Shown here piece by piece: positions 12,155-23,101 of a DNA stretch of 64,000 nt. Position 1 is the first letter of the stretch, and every line of letters starts with the position of its first letter. A program made the position numbers and the translations under genes. Origin of the DNA: Chiridota heheva (Eukaryota; Echinodermata; Holothuroidea; Apodida; Chiridotidae); NCBI GenBank assembly GCA_020152595.1, contig JAIGNY010000697.1, forward strand, positions 1 through 64,000. The letters run 5' to 3'. The notes below the pieces were generated by a model that was not told where the DNA came from, searched no databases, and was given only the letters and a program-made list of their open reading frames with translations.

Positions 12155-12536
12155 CATGTACAGTATATATCTGGATAAAATGTACAGTTTATATCTGGAT
12201 AAAATGTACAGTATATATCTGGATGAAATGTGCAGTATATATCTGGATAAAATGTACAGTATATATCTGGATAAAATGTACAGTATATATGTGGATAAAA
12301 TGTACAGTATATATCTGGATAAAATGTACAGTATGTATCTGGATAAAATGTACAGTTTATATCTGGATAAAATGTACAGTATATATCTGGATAAAATGTA
12401 CAGTATATATCTGGATAAAATGTACAGTATATATCTGGATAAAATATACAGTATATATGTGGATAAAATGTACAGTATATATCTGGATGAAATGTACAGT
12501 ATATATCTGGAAAAAATGTACAGTATATATGCATGC
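12155..12536 (+). repeat. 24-bp minisatellite, about 15 copies
   Basis: The unit is GTACAGTATATATCTG followed by GATAAAAT. Copies differ mostly by single substitutions (ATCTGG/ATGTGG, GATAAA/GATGAA, ATATAT/GTTTAT). Because 24 is a multiple of three, several frames stay open on both strands. Those frames are repeat artefacts. Confidence 0.95.
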
Positions 12537-13013
12537 ATGGCAGCACAAAAACCTTGTGTTCACACTAGAGTTCATAATTGTTATTGTCTATTTGTTTCTT
12601 GTTTTCTTTAAGGGGGGAGATTTTCCACCCTTGTATAATTTTTTAAAGGCCAAAATTGCCTGAGAAATTGCCAAATTTAGCATTTTTTGATCTTTTGTTT
12701 TTTGACAGAATGTTTCCCCATCACTTATTTTTGAGCGGGAGTTTGATAATGTGTCGCAATCCTGCATCTGAATGTGAACACTGCCAGTGATCAGCGACTA
12801 AGTATTTAAAAAAAAAAAACATTTACTGTACATGTAAAGTAGGCCTAGAAGTTGATTAAAAATAGGAATTAAACTTTGTGTTTTATAAGCCTTATTAAGT
12901 ATGGCAACATTTAAATTGTCTTTAATTCTGTGATGAAAATGTTGCTCATATTACATGTACATGTTGCAATTTCCGTTGGTAATATTCTGTGTTTTTGTTC
13001 TCTTTTCTTTTAG
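12537..13013. other. Noncoding, ends in a strong splice acceptor
   Basis: The last bases, TTGTTCTCTTTTCTTTTAG, form a textbook polypyrimidine tract with AG at 13012-13013. Confidence 0.5.
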
Positions 13014-13601
13014 GTTTCTGCAACATTATGAAGAGTTCTGGTTCATTTAATCTTAAAGAATTTGAAACAGAAAATAAAAGAATGAGCAGAAGGAAAATGC
13101 AAAGAAAGAAAACTTTATTTGTAAAGGCAAAGCATCTGGCCAATATTAGTGGATGTTCAGTTTTTTGCTATGTTAAAGACAAAAGAATAAAATAACGTAT
13201 GGTGGGAGTAAAGAATGTGTGGATGCCTTCAAAGCTGGAACACTCAAAATTGACAGTAAGGCAAAAGAGTTTAGTTTTGAAGAGAAGGAGGTTGGTAAAC
13301 CTTCTCCCAAGAAGGCTGCTCACTTGCAAACCATCATGCCAGGGACGTACGAGCAACCTCGAGCAACCCCCACGACCTCGGAAACTGTTGAAAACGTGAC
13401 AAATCTCAATCCTGTCATTATAAAAGAAACCAGTGCAGAAACACAAACCGTGACCATAGAAATTGTGCAGAGACCCCCAAGGAAGTAGAGAGCCCCACAC
13501 CATGCTCATCTCAAGGTGAAGGAGCGGTAATCCCAGAGATAATCGTAACCATTGACACAAATGAAGAAGAAGAGATGGCTACCCCTGATATTTCAGATTG
13601 A
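13014..13601 (+). pseudogene. Broken frame upstream of chromodomain, weak MADS-box-like start
   Basis: After the strong acceptor, an ATG at 13028 opens MKSSGSFNLKEFETENK, then a basic stretch (RMSRRKMQRKK) and TLFVKAKHLANISGC with SVFCYVKD, before a stop at 13195. A frame shifted by one base overlaps and carries on with YGGSKECVDAFKAGTLKI, then a Ser/Thr/Pro/Glu-rich linker to a stop at 13488. A third frame takes over near 13475 (TPKEVESPTPCSSQ, IIVTIDTNEEEEM) and ends at TGA 13599. Continuity of composition across frames suggests one ancestral coding region. The pattern of basic residues, KxTLFxKAxxL, and a beta strand loosely recalls MADS-box DNA-binding domains; this is a resemblance only. 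The piece could be a retropseudogene, a gene with indel errors, or several small exons. Confidence 0.45.
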
Positions 13602-13604
13602 GAT

Positions 13605-13822
13605 ATGGAGCCACTCAACATCTTGAAGGGGATGAAAGCAGGAGTCACAGACAGTGTAGATGATAATATATACACAGCGGAAAGGATCGAGAGATCCAGA
13701 GATGGCCCTAATGGCCTAGAGTATTATGTAAAATGGAGAGATTGGGGACGGCTATATAACACTTGGAAACCGGCCTTAAATATCTTTGACAAACATTTGA
13801 TAAACGCGTTCAATACAAAACA
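13605..13822 (+). CDS. Polycomb-like chromodomain exon
   Basis: The ATG at 13605 begins a frame with a 20-residue lead and then a chromodomain at residues 22-71: IYTAERIERSRDG, LEYYVKWRDW, NTWKP, NIFDKHLINAF. The aromatic cage that grips trimethyl-lysine is complete (Tyr23, Trp44, Trp47), and the wording is closer to Polycomb/CBX chromodomains than to HP1 or chromovirus integrases. The frame reaches TAA at 13824, but a near-perfect donor GTAAGT starts at 13823, so the exon probably continues by splicing and a CBX C-terminal box could lie elsewhere. The in-frame TGA at 13599 is two codons upstream of the ATG, and an acceptor-like ATTTCAG ends at 13596. It probably reads histone methylation in the nucleus, by family. 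Confidence 0.7.
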
Positions 13823-16800
13823 GTAAGTTGCATTGAACAATTGTTCTTTTAAAAAAATAACTAGTTTCATATTAGATTTTTTCAAATCTCTGTGTGTGTA
13901 TAAGCAAATTTAAAGCTACTAGTTAAAAAAGCTTCAAATTTTGAAAACAATTTTAACAAAGTATTTTTTTGTGACCAGTTTGGAGGTTGTATAATTTTCT
14001 TGCCTTGACATTATTTCATGCCTAATTTACTGAGAAGGCTTGGAATTACATTTATAGGCCTACTTTTGTATATGCTCTTTGTTTTAAAGTTTATGATGTT
14101 GAATATGTGCTGTACTTGCAGATGTGTACATATCAGCAGTAACTTTGTGAAAGTGTATATAAAGTTTTATGTATTACTTTATTGTTTTTTTTTACTTTTT
14201 TGAGATTTTATTTTGTTCATCTTACTTTATATTTATGATTTGCAATCAGTGTGCTGCCACAGGTGTTTTGAACTTGTAAGACTAGGTACCAAGACTGCGT
14301 AAAAACCTTTTCACATATAAACATCTGAATTTTAGGTGTCGATATTTATTCAAAGTCATTGATGGTCAAGCATTAAACAATGATTTTAAAATGTCCATAA
14401 GATTTTTTTAAAGAAAAAGTTTAAACCAAAAAAAACCTAAAGATTTGATATTTGTGCTACTTGATATTGGATTAAATGTACAGTATCACACTTACTGTAC
14501 ATATAGCTTTTAATACGAATGAATACAAATTCTATCTCACATGTAAGAGAGTAGATGTTTAGAAAATATTTATTTTTAAATGTTTATACATTGCATTAAG
14601 AAGGCATGTAAATGAAGTTCCATGTAAGAGAAGTTATATGTAAATGAAGTTCCATGTAAGAGAAGTTACATTTTTGTTGTACATGTACAGGAATGTAGAA
14701 ATGTAAAGATGCATTTGTTTGATGATATTGATATCAACTACTGTGTCCTAATTAATTATTAACCACATTCTATTTGATGATGTGCCTTTTATTGTATTTT
14801 GTAAGTTTTAAGAATGAGGTAATATTTAACTTGCCAATAAATTACACCCTCAGATTTTACATCATATTTATATTTTTAGGTTTCTTCCCAAATTGTATTT
14901 ATTATTTAGTCAAGTTTATCAAACAGCTGAATGAAAAACAACAGTATAATGTAACCACCCAGTTATTCATTTGCTGTCCAAATAACTGACATAGGAATGT
15001 TGTACCAATATTCGTCCAGATTTACCAGGGTAATCCCTTGTTATTGATTTATTCAAGAAGGTCAATAATTAAAAGCCACAAAGATGCCTTAACAAAGAAG
15101 GGTTGGTTCATTCGCCTTTTCTGAGTAAACAACACATTTACAGTTTAATGGACTTTATGGCTAAAACATGGCACACTGTTCTTTTTTAATGTCCTATAGC
15201 ATGTCCTAAGCTTCTACTTTAGTATTTGGCCTTGCCTCTCATCCCTTTGCTTTCATTTGACATGTTTTACTTTATAGAAAGTAGGAATATAATTTAGTTT
15301 GTAATATTGTACATGTCCATGTTTTAGATAGAGTTAAATGTTTTAATACATAACTGAATTTATATAGCATTCCTCTTTTCTTACACTTTTATTAATTTTT
15401 ACATATTTTCTTTTTGCATGCTTATTTGTCTGCATATACATAAATATGTCAAATTGTTAATATATAAATAAAAAAAAAAAAACAACAACAACAACAACAA
15501 AGTTTCGATCATGAAATATCTAAACCAAGACATTCCAGGTATCTTAAAATAAAAACTGGCTTGCAGGTCAATCTTGGAACAAAACAAAAACTATGCCAAC
15601 ATTGATTGGTTTAAGTTTTCATAGTTATTCTACAGAAAATCAATATTTTAATAATTCAATTATGGTGGTGTGATGCTGCTAAACAAAAATGAATGTAGAA
15701 GGATTATTCGCTGGGTCATTGATATGAAAATTCAAACGGGTAGAATTGTGGATATCTCAACCCGCCTCTTGGCTTTGGCAAAATCTTTTACTATGTTGGA
15801 AAATTTTACTGAAAATACATGCGTATAGGCAAGCCATCATGTGAAAACAAACAACGTGATTATAGTCAGCATCTTATTCAGCTTTTATTTGAGCCCTTTT
15901 GTAATCCACTATCCACACTGGGACAAATGTGTCACATCACCTTTTTCAAAGCAAAATGCTGCGGAAGCACACTTAACAGTATACAGATATGCCTTACAAG
16001 AACTGCGAGTCAAAATCATGATGTAAGTCATAATATTTAGTCCCTTTTTGGGGACATTTGGTTAATCAAATCATTTTGGTATTACTATAAAAGTTTGATC
16101 ATTAATTAGCAAAAAATAAATATTTAGATTTGTCCCTGCATCCACAATACTTCAAATGTCTGAACTTCACCGGGTTTCCAAAGCGTTATAAGGCCCTTGT
16201 ACAAAATGTTAAATTAAGGGATACCCAACATTAGAAGCAGTTGTGTAAGCAGTTATCTAGGGGTTAATGCAGCTTTTTTCTGAAATGTATTAAGTTCCTC
16301 TGTAATTACTATTTGACCTCCTTCCATCCCCATGAATGAAAGTGGACCTGTATCCTTGTGCCGTTCCCAAACTTCAGTGAAATAAATATTTCCGTTGTGG
16401 TTTTGATACGGAAGTTACATAGAAAAAGAAAATGACGTAGTTACCAGCTCCCAATTTTCATATTGAACAAAGATCAGTCTTGGAGATTGGTGCCCCACAC
16501 CTGAATATTTACACAATTTTTAATATTTTCCAGGCCAAGGGTTCCTAATTAAATTTTTCGAAGAGCCATTATTTCACAACAGCTTCGGGCCGTGGGCCAA
16601 TCACGTGGCAAAACCAGCGTCATGTGACAAACAAAACCAGTCAAAACGATCCCTGAATACTAACAAGTTGAGAGTGTGCGCGATTATAAGGATGTACGTC
16701 AGATGTCGACGGTTCTCTTATCCACCTTCCTTTGACAAGCCGCACGCCCAATCTATTGCAGAACTAAAGATAATATTGTATATGATAAGCTGCGATGTCT

Positions 16801-16871
16801 AAGTGAGCTGGTCCAGGAAAAATAGGAAATAAACGAGTATTTTGCGATTGTTACCGATCTTATTCGGATTG

Positions 16872-16872
<1 letters not shown>
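13823..16872. other. Noncoding or intron, nothing recognised
   Basis: AT-rich DNA with a 34-bp direct repeat near 14604-14671 (AATGAAGTTCCATGTAAGAG twice) and a poly(A)/AAC run near 15470-15500. Frames up to 73 codons carry no domain. Near 16533-16605, GGGTTCC and CGGGCCGTGGGCC hint at a hAT-derived relic, too short to call. Confidence 0.45.

Positions 16873-16874
<2 letters not shown>

Positions 16875-16959
<85 letters not shown>
16875..16959. repeat. (AT)n microsatellite
   Basis: About 80 bp of almost pure AT dinucleotide. Confidence 0.97.
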
Positions 16960-16985
16960 AACAATTTATCTGAGAGAATGAAAAC

Positions 16986-17094
16986 TTAACCCTAACTCTA
17001 CCACGCGGCGATATTGTCACCGTTTTGGGTGCCTTATCTTCGAACCTGCCCCCCAAGCGCATTTCCAAAAAGGTGCTGGTAGAGTGGGGGTTAA
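16986..17094. mobile_element. piggyBac-like MITE with TTAA ends, copy 1
   Basis: TTAA at 16986-16989 and 17091-17094 flanks a 101-bp body. The ends are imperfect inverted repeats (CCCTAACTCTACCA on the left; the right end reads CCCCCACTCTACCA in reverse). TTAA target duplication plus CCC-starting termini is the piggyBac signature. The body has no coding room, so it depends on a transposase elsewhere. It contains GCGGCGATATTGTCACCG, itself partly palindromic. Confidence 0.6.
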
Positions 17095-17210
17095 TCAACC
17101 CGCAGAAAATGCGCCAACTCGAAAACATATGCCACATGATCCCAGTGGGCGGGTCACTGGAGCGGAACGGGCCCGACTCTGCTGCTTGGAAGACGAAGAC
17201 CCTTCAATAA

Positions 17211-17319
17211 TAAGCCCTTACTCTACCACGCGGCGATATTATCGCCATTTTGAGTGCCACATCTTTGGCTCCGCCTCCCGAGCGCATTTTTCAAAAGGTG
17301 TTGTTAGAGTAAGGATTAA
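17211..17319. mobile_element. piggyBac-like MITE, diverged copy 2
   Basis: The body repeats copy 1 (CTCTACCACGCGGCGATATT, then AGCGCATTTTTC and GGTGTTGTTAGAGT). The right TTAA is kept at 17316-17319 and the left has decayed to ATAA. The array of 1.9-kb units begins about 30 bp to the right. Confidence 0.55.
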
Positions 17320-18633
17320 AAGGTGTTCCAACTTTGCCAATCACAATATTCAGATATTCAAAATGAAAATAAAGCGCAAGAGAATATATAATCTGACCAA
17401 TAACTTTATTTGCATTTTAACCAAAATATCCAAAGATATTTCTTACCACCTAGAACAAAGTTGTTGAATGTTGAAACACTCAACAAGAGATGAGAGTTAA
17501 CCAAGTCAAATATTAACGACTACTTTGATATTTCTGTGTATCAAAATGACATTGAGTATGACTTTGAATGAAACAAGACATGTGACAATGATAATTAAAG
17601 CAACCATTCATTTTTGTTGCGGGTTAGAAGAGGGACATGCCGCCCAATGGCATGAAGCAAGACGTACAACACGTTGTCCATCCCTCCTCCATTAGGTCAA
17701 GGAATACCCAAGAGGACTTGGATTTACTATATACAGACACGTTACAAACATCTGGCTGGTATCACCGCCTTAAGGTCAAAGAGGTTTATTCTTGCCCAAA
17801 ACTAGTGTACCATATAATATACACTATTACAATATCAACATTAGGGCAGCACTAATCTGTCTGCCTGGAATCACTTGGGTAGATCTTACAGTACCTTCAC
17901 ATTCTACACTTAAATTATTAAATATGCTAAATAATATTGATGCTAAAGCATAAAGAGTTGCATAAAGGTTCCACTTCAGTGATTAATGGTACTGTAAATG
18001 TGTTAAAATGCTCACATATATCTCTCAGTATTTTAAAATGATGTACTTTCCCTCCATAAGCAAGATTCACTGTATAATATACATCAAAATTATAGTTGGC
18101 ATTGCCCAATCATAAGTTACCTTGCTTTGCTTACTATGCATTGACGTCCTAGTGAAAATGAAAGATATGATGAATTAAAAAAAAATATCTGCTACTAACA
18201 AATGTAATCAGTGCAACTTTAACTTGAATTATTAGCCACACAGAAAGTGTACCATTCAAGTTATGAAAATAAATCCAACAAACTAGATATAAATGCTTCA
18301 AGTAAAGATCTCTCTAAAAATGAGAATGCACTATTTTATGCATACTGTAAATTAACAATTTTCCAACTCTGAAAGATATTTTTCCGACATTACCTACCAT
18401 TGCCTCTAAAAGCAGTAATGATCTGAAAGATATTTGGTAAAAGCAGTTCTTAGAAGCCATGACGGTGAAAATATGATAACAAAAATTAAGCTGGATGAAG
18501 TAGAACTTAGAATGATTACCATTTTACACGGCTTTAAAAACGACTCTGCTTGATTGTCTATTTAAACCCTTCTTGAAAGGGATCACTTTATTTTAGTTGG
18601 CATTTTTTTAAATAATAAACATTTTCCCTTTTT

Positions 18634-18691
18634 GACTATTAGCAACTGACAAGCCCCGGAGAATGGGGCGAAACGTGTATGGCTGTCATAG
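18634..18691 (+). other. Hammerhead-ribozyme-like core in array unit
   Basis: CTGACAAG starts at 18646, followed by a stem II of GCCCC/GGGGC around GGAGAAT, then CGAAAC. Further on, a GTC triplet at 18685-18687 could be the cleavage site, with AC/GT pairing as a very short stem III. The consensus is CUGANGA...GAAA; here the conserved G8 is A (CTGACAA), and no clean stem I is visible next to the core (only CTAT/ATAG with a 6-base offset). Identical cores start at 20562, 22479, 24399, 26315 and 28237; the seventh unit is cut off before it. Penelope-like elements and small retrozymes are known to carry hammerhead motifs. Whether this one cuts is doubtful. Confidence 0.45.
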
Positions 18692-19027
18692 GTAATTAAA
18701 GATCTAAGTTTTGTGGTTAAACGAAGAACTTCCACTTTCCTTTTATAGTCACTCACTGTCTGATATAAAAGTAAATATAATATAGTCAGCCACAGTAATC
18801 ATTGACCCACAAAAACTAAATTTTCATAGGCTTAGGTATAATCATTTATAGGAATGCAGCAATGCATTTTTTCAAACGTAATGTTACAAACAAACACCTA
18901 TTTAAAACTATCTATATATGTACAATTTTCCAGCCGACCCATAGTGATTAAGCCACATAGGGAAAACGAAAAGAGAAAAAAATGTTTTTTTTTTATTTAC
19001 AAAAAAACAAAACATGAAAGAGATCAT

Positions 19028-19220
19028 TTTTAACAATAGCTTGTGAGATTTGTTGTGCAACCGGTATATGGTCGATAATTTACGTTGAGTTCAATTCTAA
19101 ATCACTAATTTTCTTGTTCACAAAGAAAACTTTGAAAGTGACATTTTTCAGCAACAGCTTGTTAGATTTGTAGTGCAACCGGTATATGGTCGATCATTTA
19201 TGCTGAGTTGATTTTTGCAT
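19028..19220 (+). repeat. Internal 118-bp duplication within each array unit
   Basis: AGCTTGTGAGATTTGTTGTG with CAACCGGTATATGGTCGATA is echoed 118 bp later by AGCTTGTTAGATTTGTAGTG with CAACCGGTATATGGTCGATC. The two halves differ by the same substitutions in all units, so the duplication predates the array. Confidence 0.85.
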
Positions 19221-19266
19221 TCTGAAACTATGCAGATTACTTGTTTATGGTTTTACAAGTCATACT

Positions 19267-21179
19267 ATTCAGATATTTAAAATAAAAATAAAGCGCAAGA
19301 GAATATATAATCTGACCAATAACTTTATTTGCATTTTAACCAAAATATCCAAAGATATTTCTTACCACCTAGAACAAAGTTGTTGAATTTTGAAACACTC
19401 AACAAGAGATGAGAGTTAACCAAGTCAAATATTAACGACTACTTTGATATTTCTGTGTATCAAAATGACATTGAGTATGACTTTGAATGAAACAAGACAT
19501 GTGACAATGATAATTAAAGCAACCATTCATTTTTGTTGCGGGTTAGAAGAGGGACATGCCGCCCAATGGCATGAAGCAAGACGTACAACACGTTGTCCAT
19601 CCCTCCTCCATTAGGTCAAGGAATACCCAAGGGGACTTGGATTTACTATATACAGACACGTTACAAACATCTGGCTGGTATCACCGCCTTAAGGTCAAAG
19701 AGGTTTATTCTTGCCCAAAACTAGTGTACCATATAATATACACTATTACAATATCAACATTAGGGCAGCACTAATCTGTCTGCCTGGAATCACTTGGGTA
19801 GATCTTACAGTACCTTCACATTCTACACTTAAATTATTAAATATGCTAAATAATATTGATGCTAAAGCATAAAGAGTTGCATAAAGGTTCCACTTCAGTG
19901 ATTAATGGTACTGTAAATGTGTTAAAATGCTCACATATATCTCTCAGTATTTTAAAATGATGTACTTTCCCTCCATAAGCAAGATTCACTGTATAATATA
20001 CATCAAAATTATAGTTGGCATTGCCCAATCATAAGTTACCTTGCTTTGCTTACTATGCATTGACGTCCTAGTGAAATGAAAGATATGATGAATTAAAAAA
20101 ATATCTGCTACTAACAAATGTAATCAGTGCAACTTTAACTTGAATTATTAGCCACACAGAAAGTGTACCATTCAAGTTATGAAAATAAATCCAACAAACT
20201 AGATATAAATGCTTCAAGTAAAGATCTCTCTAAAAAATGAGAATGCACTATTTTATGCATACTGTAAATTAACAATTTTCCAACTCTGAAAGATATTTTT
20301 CCGACATTACCTACCATTGCCTCTAAAAGCAGTAATGATCTGAAAGATATTTGGTAAAAGCAGTTCTTAGAAGCCATGACGGTGAAAATATGATAACAAA
20401 AATTAAGCTGGATGAAGTAGAACTTAGAATGATTACCATTTTACACGGCTTTAAAAACGACTCTGCTTGATTGTCTATTTAAACCGTTCTTGAAAGGGAT
20501 CACTTTATTTTAGTTGGCTTTTTTTAAATAATAAACATTTTCCCTTTTTGACTATTAGCAACTGACAAGCCCCGGAGAATGGGGCGAAACGTGTATGGCT
20601 GTCATAGGTAATTAAAGATCTAAGTTTTGTGGTTAAACGAAGAACTTCCACTTTCCTTTTATAGTCACTCACTGTCTGATATAAAAGTAAATATAATATA
20701 GTCAGCCACAGTAATCATTGACCCACAAAAACTAAATTTTCATAGGCTTAGGTATAATCATTTATAGGAATGCAGCAATGCATTTTTTCAAACGTAATGT
20801 TACAAACAAACACCTATTTAAAACTATCTATATATGTACAATTTTCCAGCCGACCCATAGTGATTAAGCCACATAGGGAAAACGAAAAGAGAAAAAAATG
20901 TTTTTTTTTATTTACAAAAACAAAACATGAAAGAGATCATTTTTAACAATAGCTTGTGAGATTTGTTGTGCAACCGGTATATGGTCGATAATTTACGTTG
21001 AGTTCAATTCTAAATCACTAATTTTCTTGTTCACAAAGAAAACTTTGAAAGTGACATTTTTCAGCAACAGCTTGTTAGATTTGTAGTGCAACCGGTATAT
21101 GGTCGATCATTTATGCTGAGTTGATTTTTGCATTCTGAAACTATGCAGATTACTTGTTTATGGTTTTACAAGTCATACT
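19267..21179 (+). repeat. Array unit 2
   Basis: The shortest unit: it lacks bases in the A runs near 20076 (GTGAAATG) and 20090-20100 and has a shorter A run near 20922. Confidence 0.93.
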
Positions 21180-23101
21180 ATTCAGATATTTAAAATAAAA
21201 ATAAAGCGCAAGAGAATATATAATCTGACCAATAACTTTATTTGCATTTTAACCAAAATATCCAAAGATATTTCTTACCACCTAGAACAAAGTTGTTGAA
21301 TTTTGAAACACTCAACAAGAGATGAGAGTTAACCAAGTCAAATATTAACGACTACTTTGATATTTCTGTGTATCAAAATGACATTGAGTATGACTTTGAA
21401 TGAAACAAGACATGTGACAATGATAATTAAAGCAACCATTCATTTTTGTTGCGGGTTAGAAGAGGGACATGCCGCCCAATGGCATGAAGCAAGACGTACA
21501 ACACGTTGTCCATCCCTCCTCCATTAGGTCAAGGAATACCCAAGGGGACTTGGATTTACTATATACAGACACGTTACAAACATCTGGCTGGTATCACCGC
21601 CTTAAGGTCAAAGAGGTTTATTCTTGCCCAAAACTAGTGTACCATATAATATACACTATTACAATATCAACATTAGGGCAGCACTAATCTGTCTGCCTGG
21701 AATCACTTGGGTAGATCTTACAGTACCTTCACATTCTACACTTAAATTATTAAATATGCTAAATAATATTGATGCTAAAGCATAAAGAGTTGCATAAAGG
21801 TTCCACTTCAGTGATTAATGGTACTGTAAATGTGTTAAAATGCTCACATATATCTCTCAGTATTTTAAAATGATGTACTTTCCCTCCATAAGCAAGATTC
21901 ACTGTATAATATACATCAAAATTATAGTTGGCATTGCCCAATCATAAGTTACCTTGCTTTGCTTACTATGCATTGACGTCCTAGTGAAAATGAAAGATAT
22001 GATGAATTAAAAAAAAATATCTGCTACTAACAAATGTAATCAGTGCAACTTTAACTTGAATTATTAGCCACACAGAAAGTGTACCATTCAAGTTATGAAA
22101 ATAAATCCAACAAACTAGATATAAATGCTTCAAGTAAAGATCTCTCTAAAAAATGAGAATGCACTATTTTATGCATACTGTAAATTAACAATTTTCCAAC
22201 TCTGAAAGATATTTTTCCGACATTACCTACCATTGCCTCTAAAAGCAGTAATGATCTGAAAGATATTTGGTAAAAGCAGTTCTTAGAAGCCATGACGGTG
22301 AAAATATGATAACAAAAATTAAGCTGGATGAAGTAGAACTTAGAATGATTACCATTTTACACGGCTTTAAAAACGACTCTGCTTGATTGTCTATTTAAAC
22401 CGTTCTTGAAAGGGATCACTTTATTTTAGTTGGCTTTTTTTTAAATAATAAACATTTTCCCTTTTTGACTATTAGCAACTGACAAGCCCCGGAGAATGGG
22501 GCGAAACGTGTATGGCTGTCATAGGTAATTAAAGATCTAAGTTTTGTGGTTAAACGAAGAACTTCCACTTTCCTTTTATAGTCACTCACTGTCTGATATA
22601 AAAGTAAATATAATATAGTCAGCCACAGTAATCATTGACCCACAAAAACTAAATTTTCATAGGCTTAGGTATAATCATTTATAGGAATGCAGCAATGCAT
22701 TTTTTCAAACGTAATGTTACAAACAAACACCTATTTAAAACTATCTATATATGTACAATTTTCCAGCCGACCCATAGTGATTGAGCCACATAGGGAAAAC
22801 GAAAAGAGAAAAAAAATGTTTTTTTTTTTATTTACAAAAAAACAAAACATGAAAGAGATCATTTTTAACAATAGCTTGTGAGATTTGTTGTGCAACCGGT
22901 ATATGGTCGATAATTTACGTTGAGTTCAATTCTAAATCACTAATTTTCTTGTTCACAAAGAAAACTTTGAAAGTGACATTTTTCAGCAACAGCTTGTTAG
23001 ATTTGTAGTGCAACCGGTATATGGTCGATCATTTATGCTGAGTTGATTTTTGCATTCTGAAACTATGCAGATTACTTGTTTATGGTTTTACAAGTCATAC
23101 T
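21180..23101 (+). repeat. Array unit 3
   Basis: Carries GATTGAGCC near 22780, as do units 5 and 6, where units 1, 2 and 4 read GATTAAGCC. Longest unit because of its T and A runs. Confidence 0.93.

Larger units (their letters stand above)
17348..19266 (+). repeat. Array unit 1 (left edge copy)
   Basis: Private or rare states: G at 17470 and A at 17713, both shared only with the last copy; AACCCTTCTTG near 18565 where the others read AACCGTTCTTG; and extra substitutions in its first bases (ATATTCAAAATG). Confidence 0.93.

Noticed and set aside
12108-12663. Frames of 130-167 codons in the 24-bp repeat
   Set aside because: Open on both strands and in several frames because the unit has no stops and a length divisible by three.
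16533-16605. hAT terminal relic (GGGTTCC, CGGGCCGTGGGCC)
   Set aside because: The resemblance to known hAT ends is limited to a few words and no inverted partner was found.
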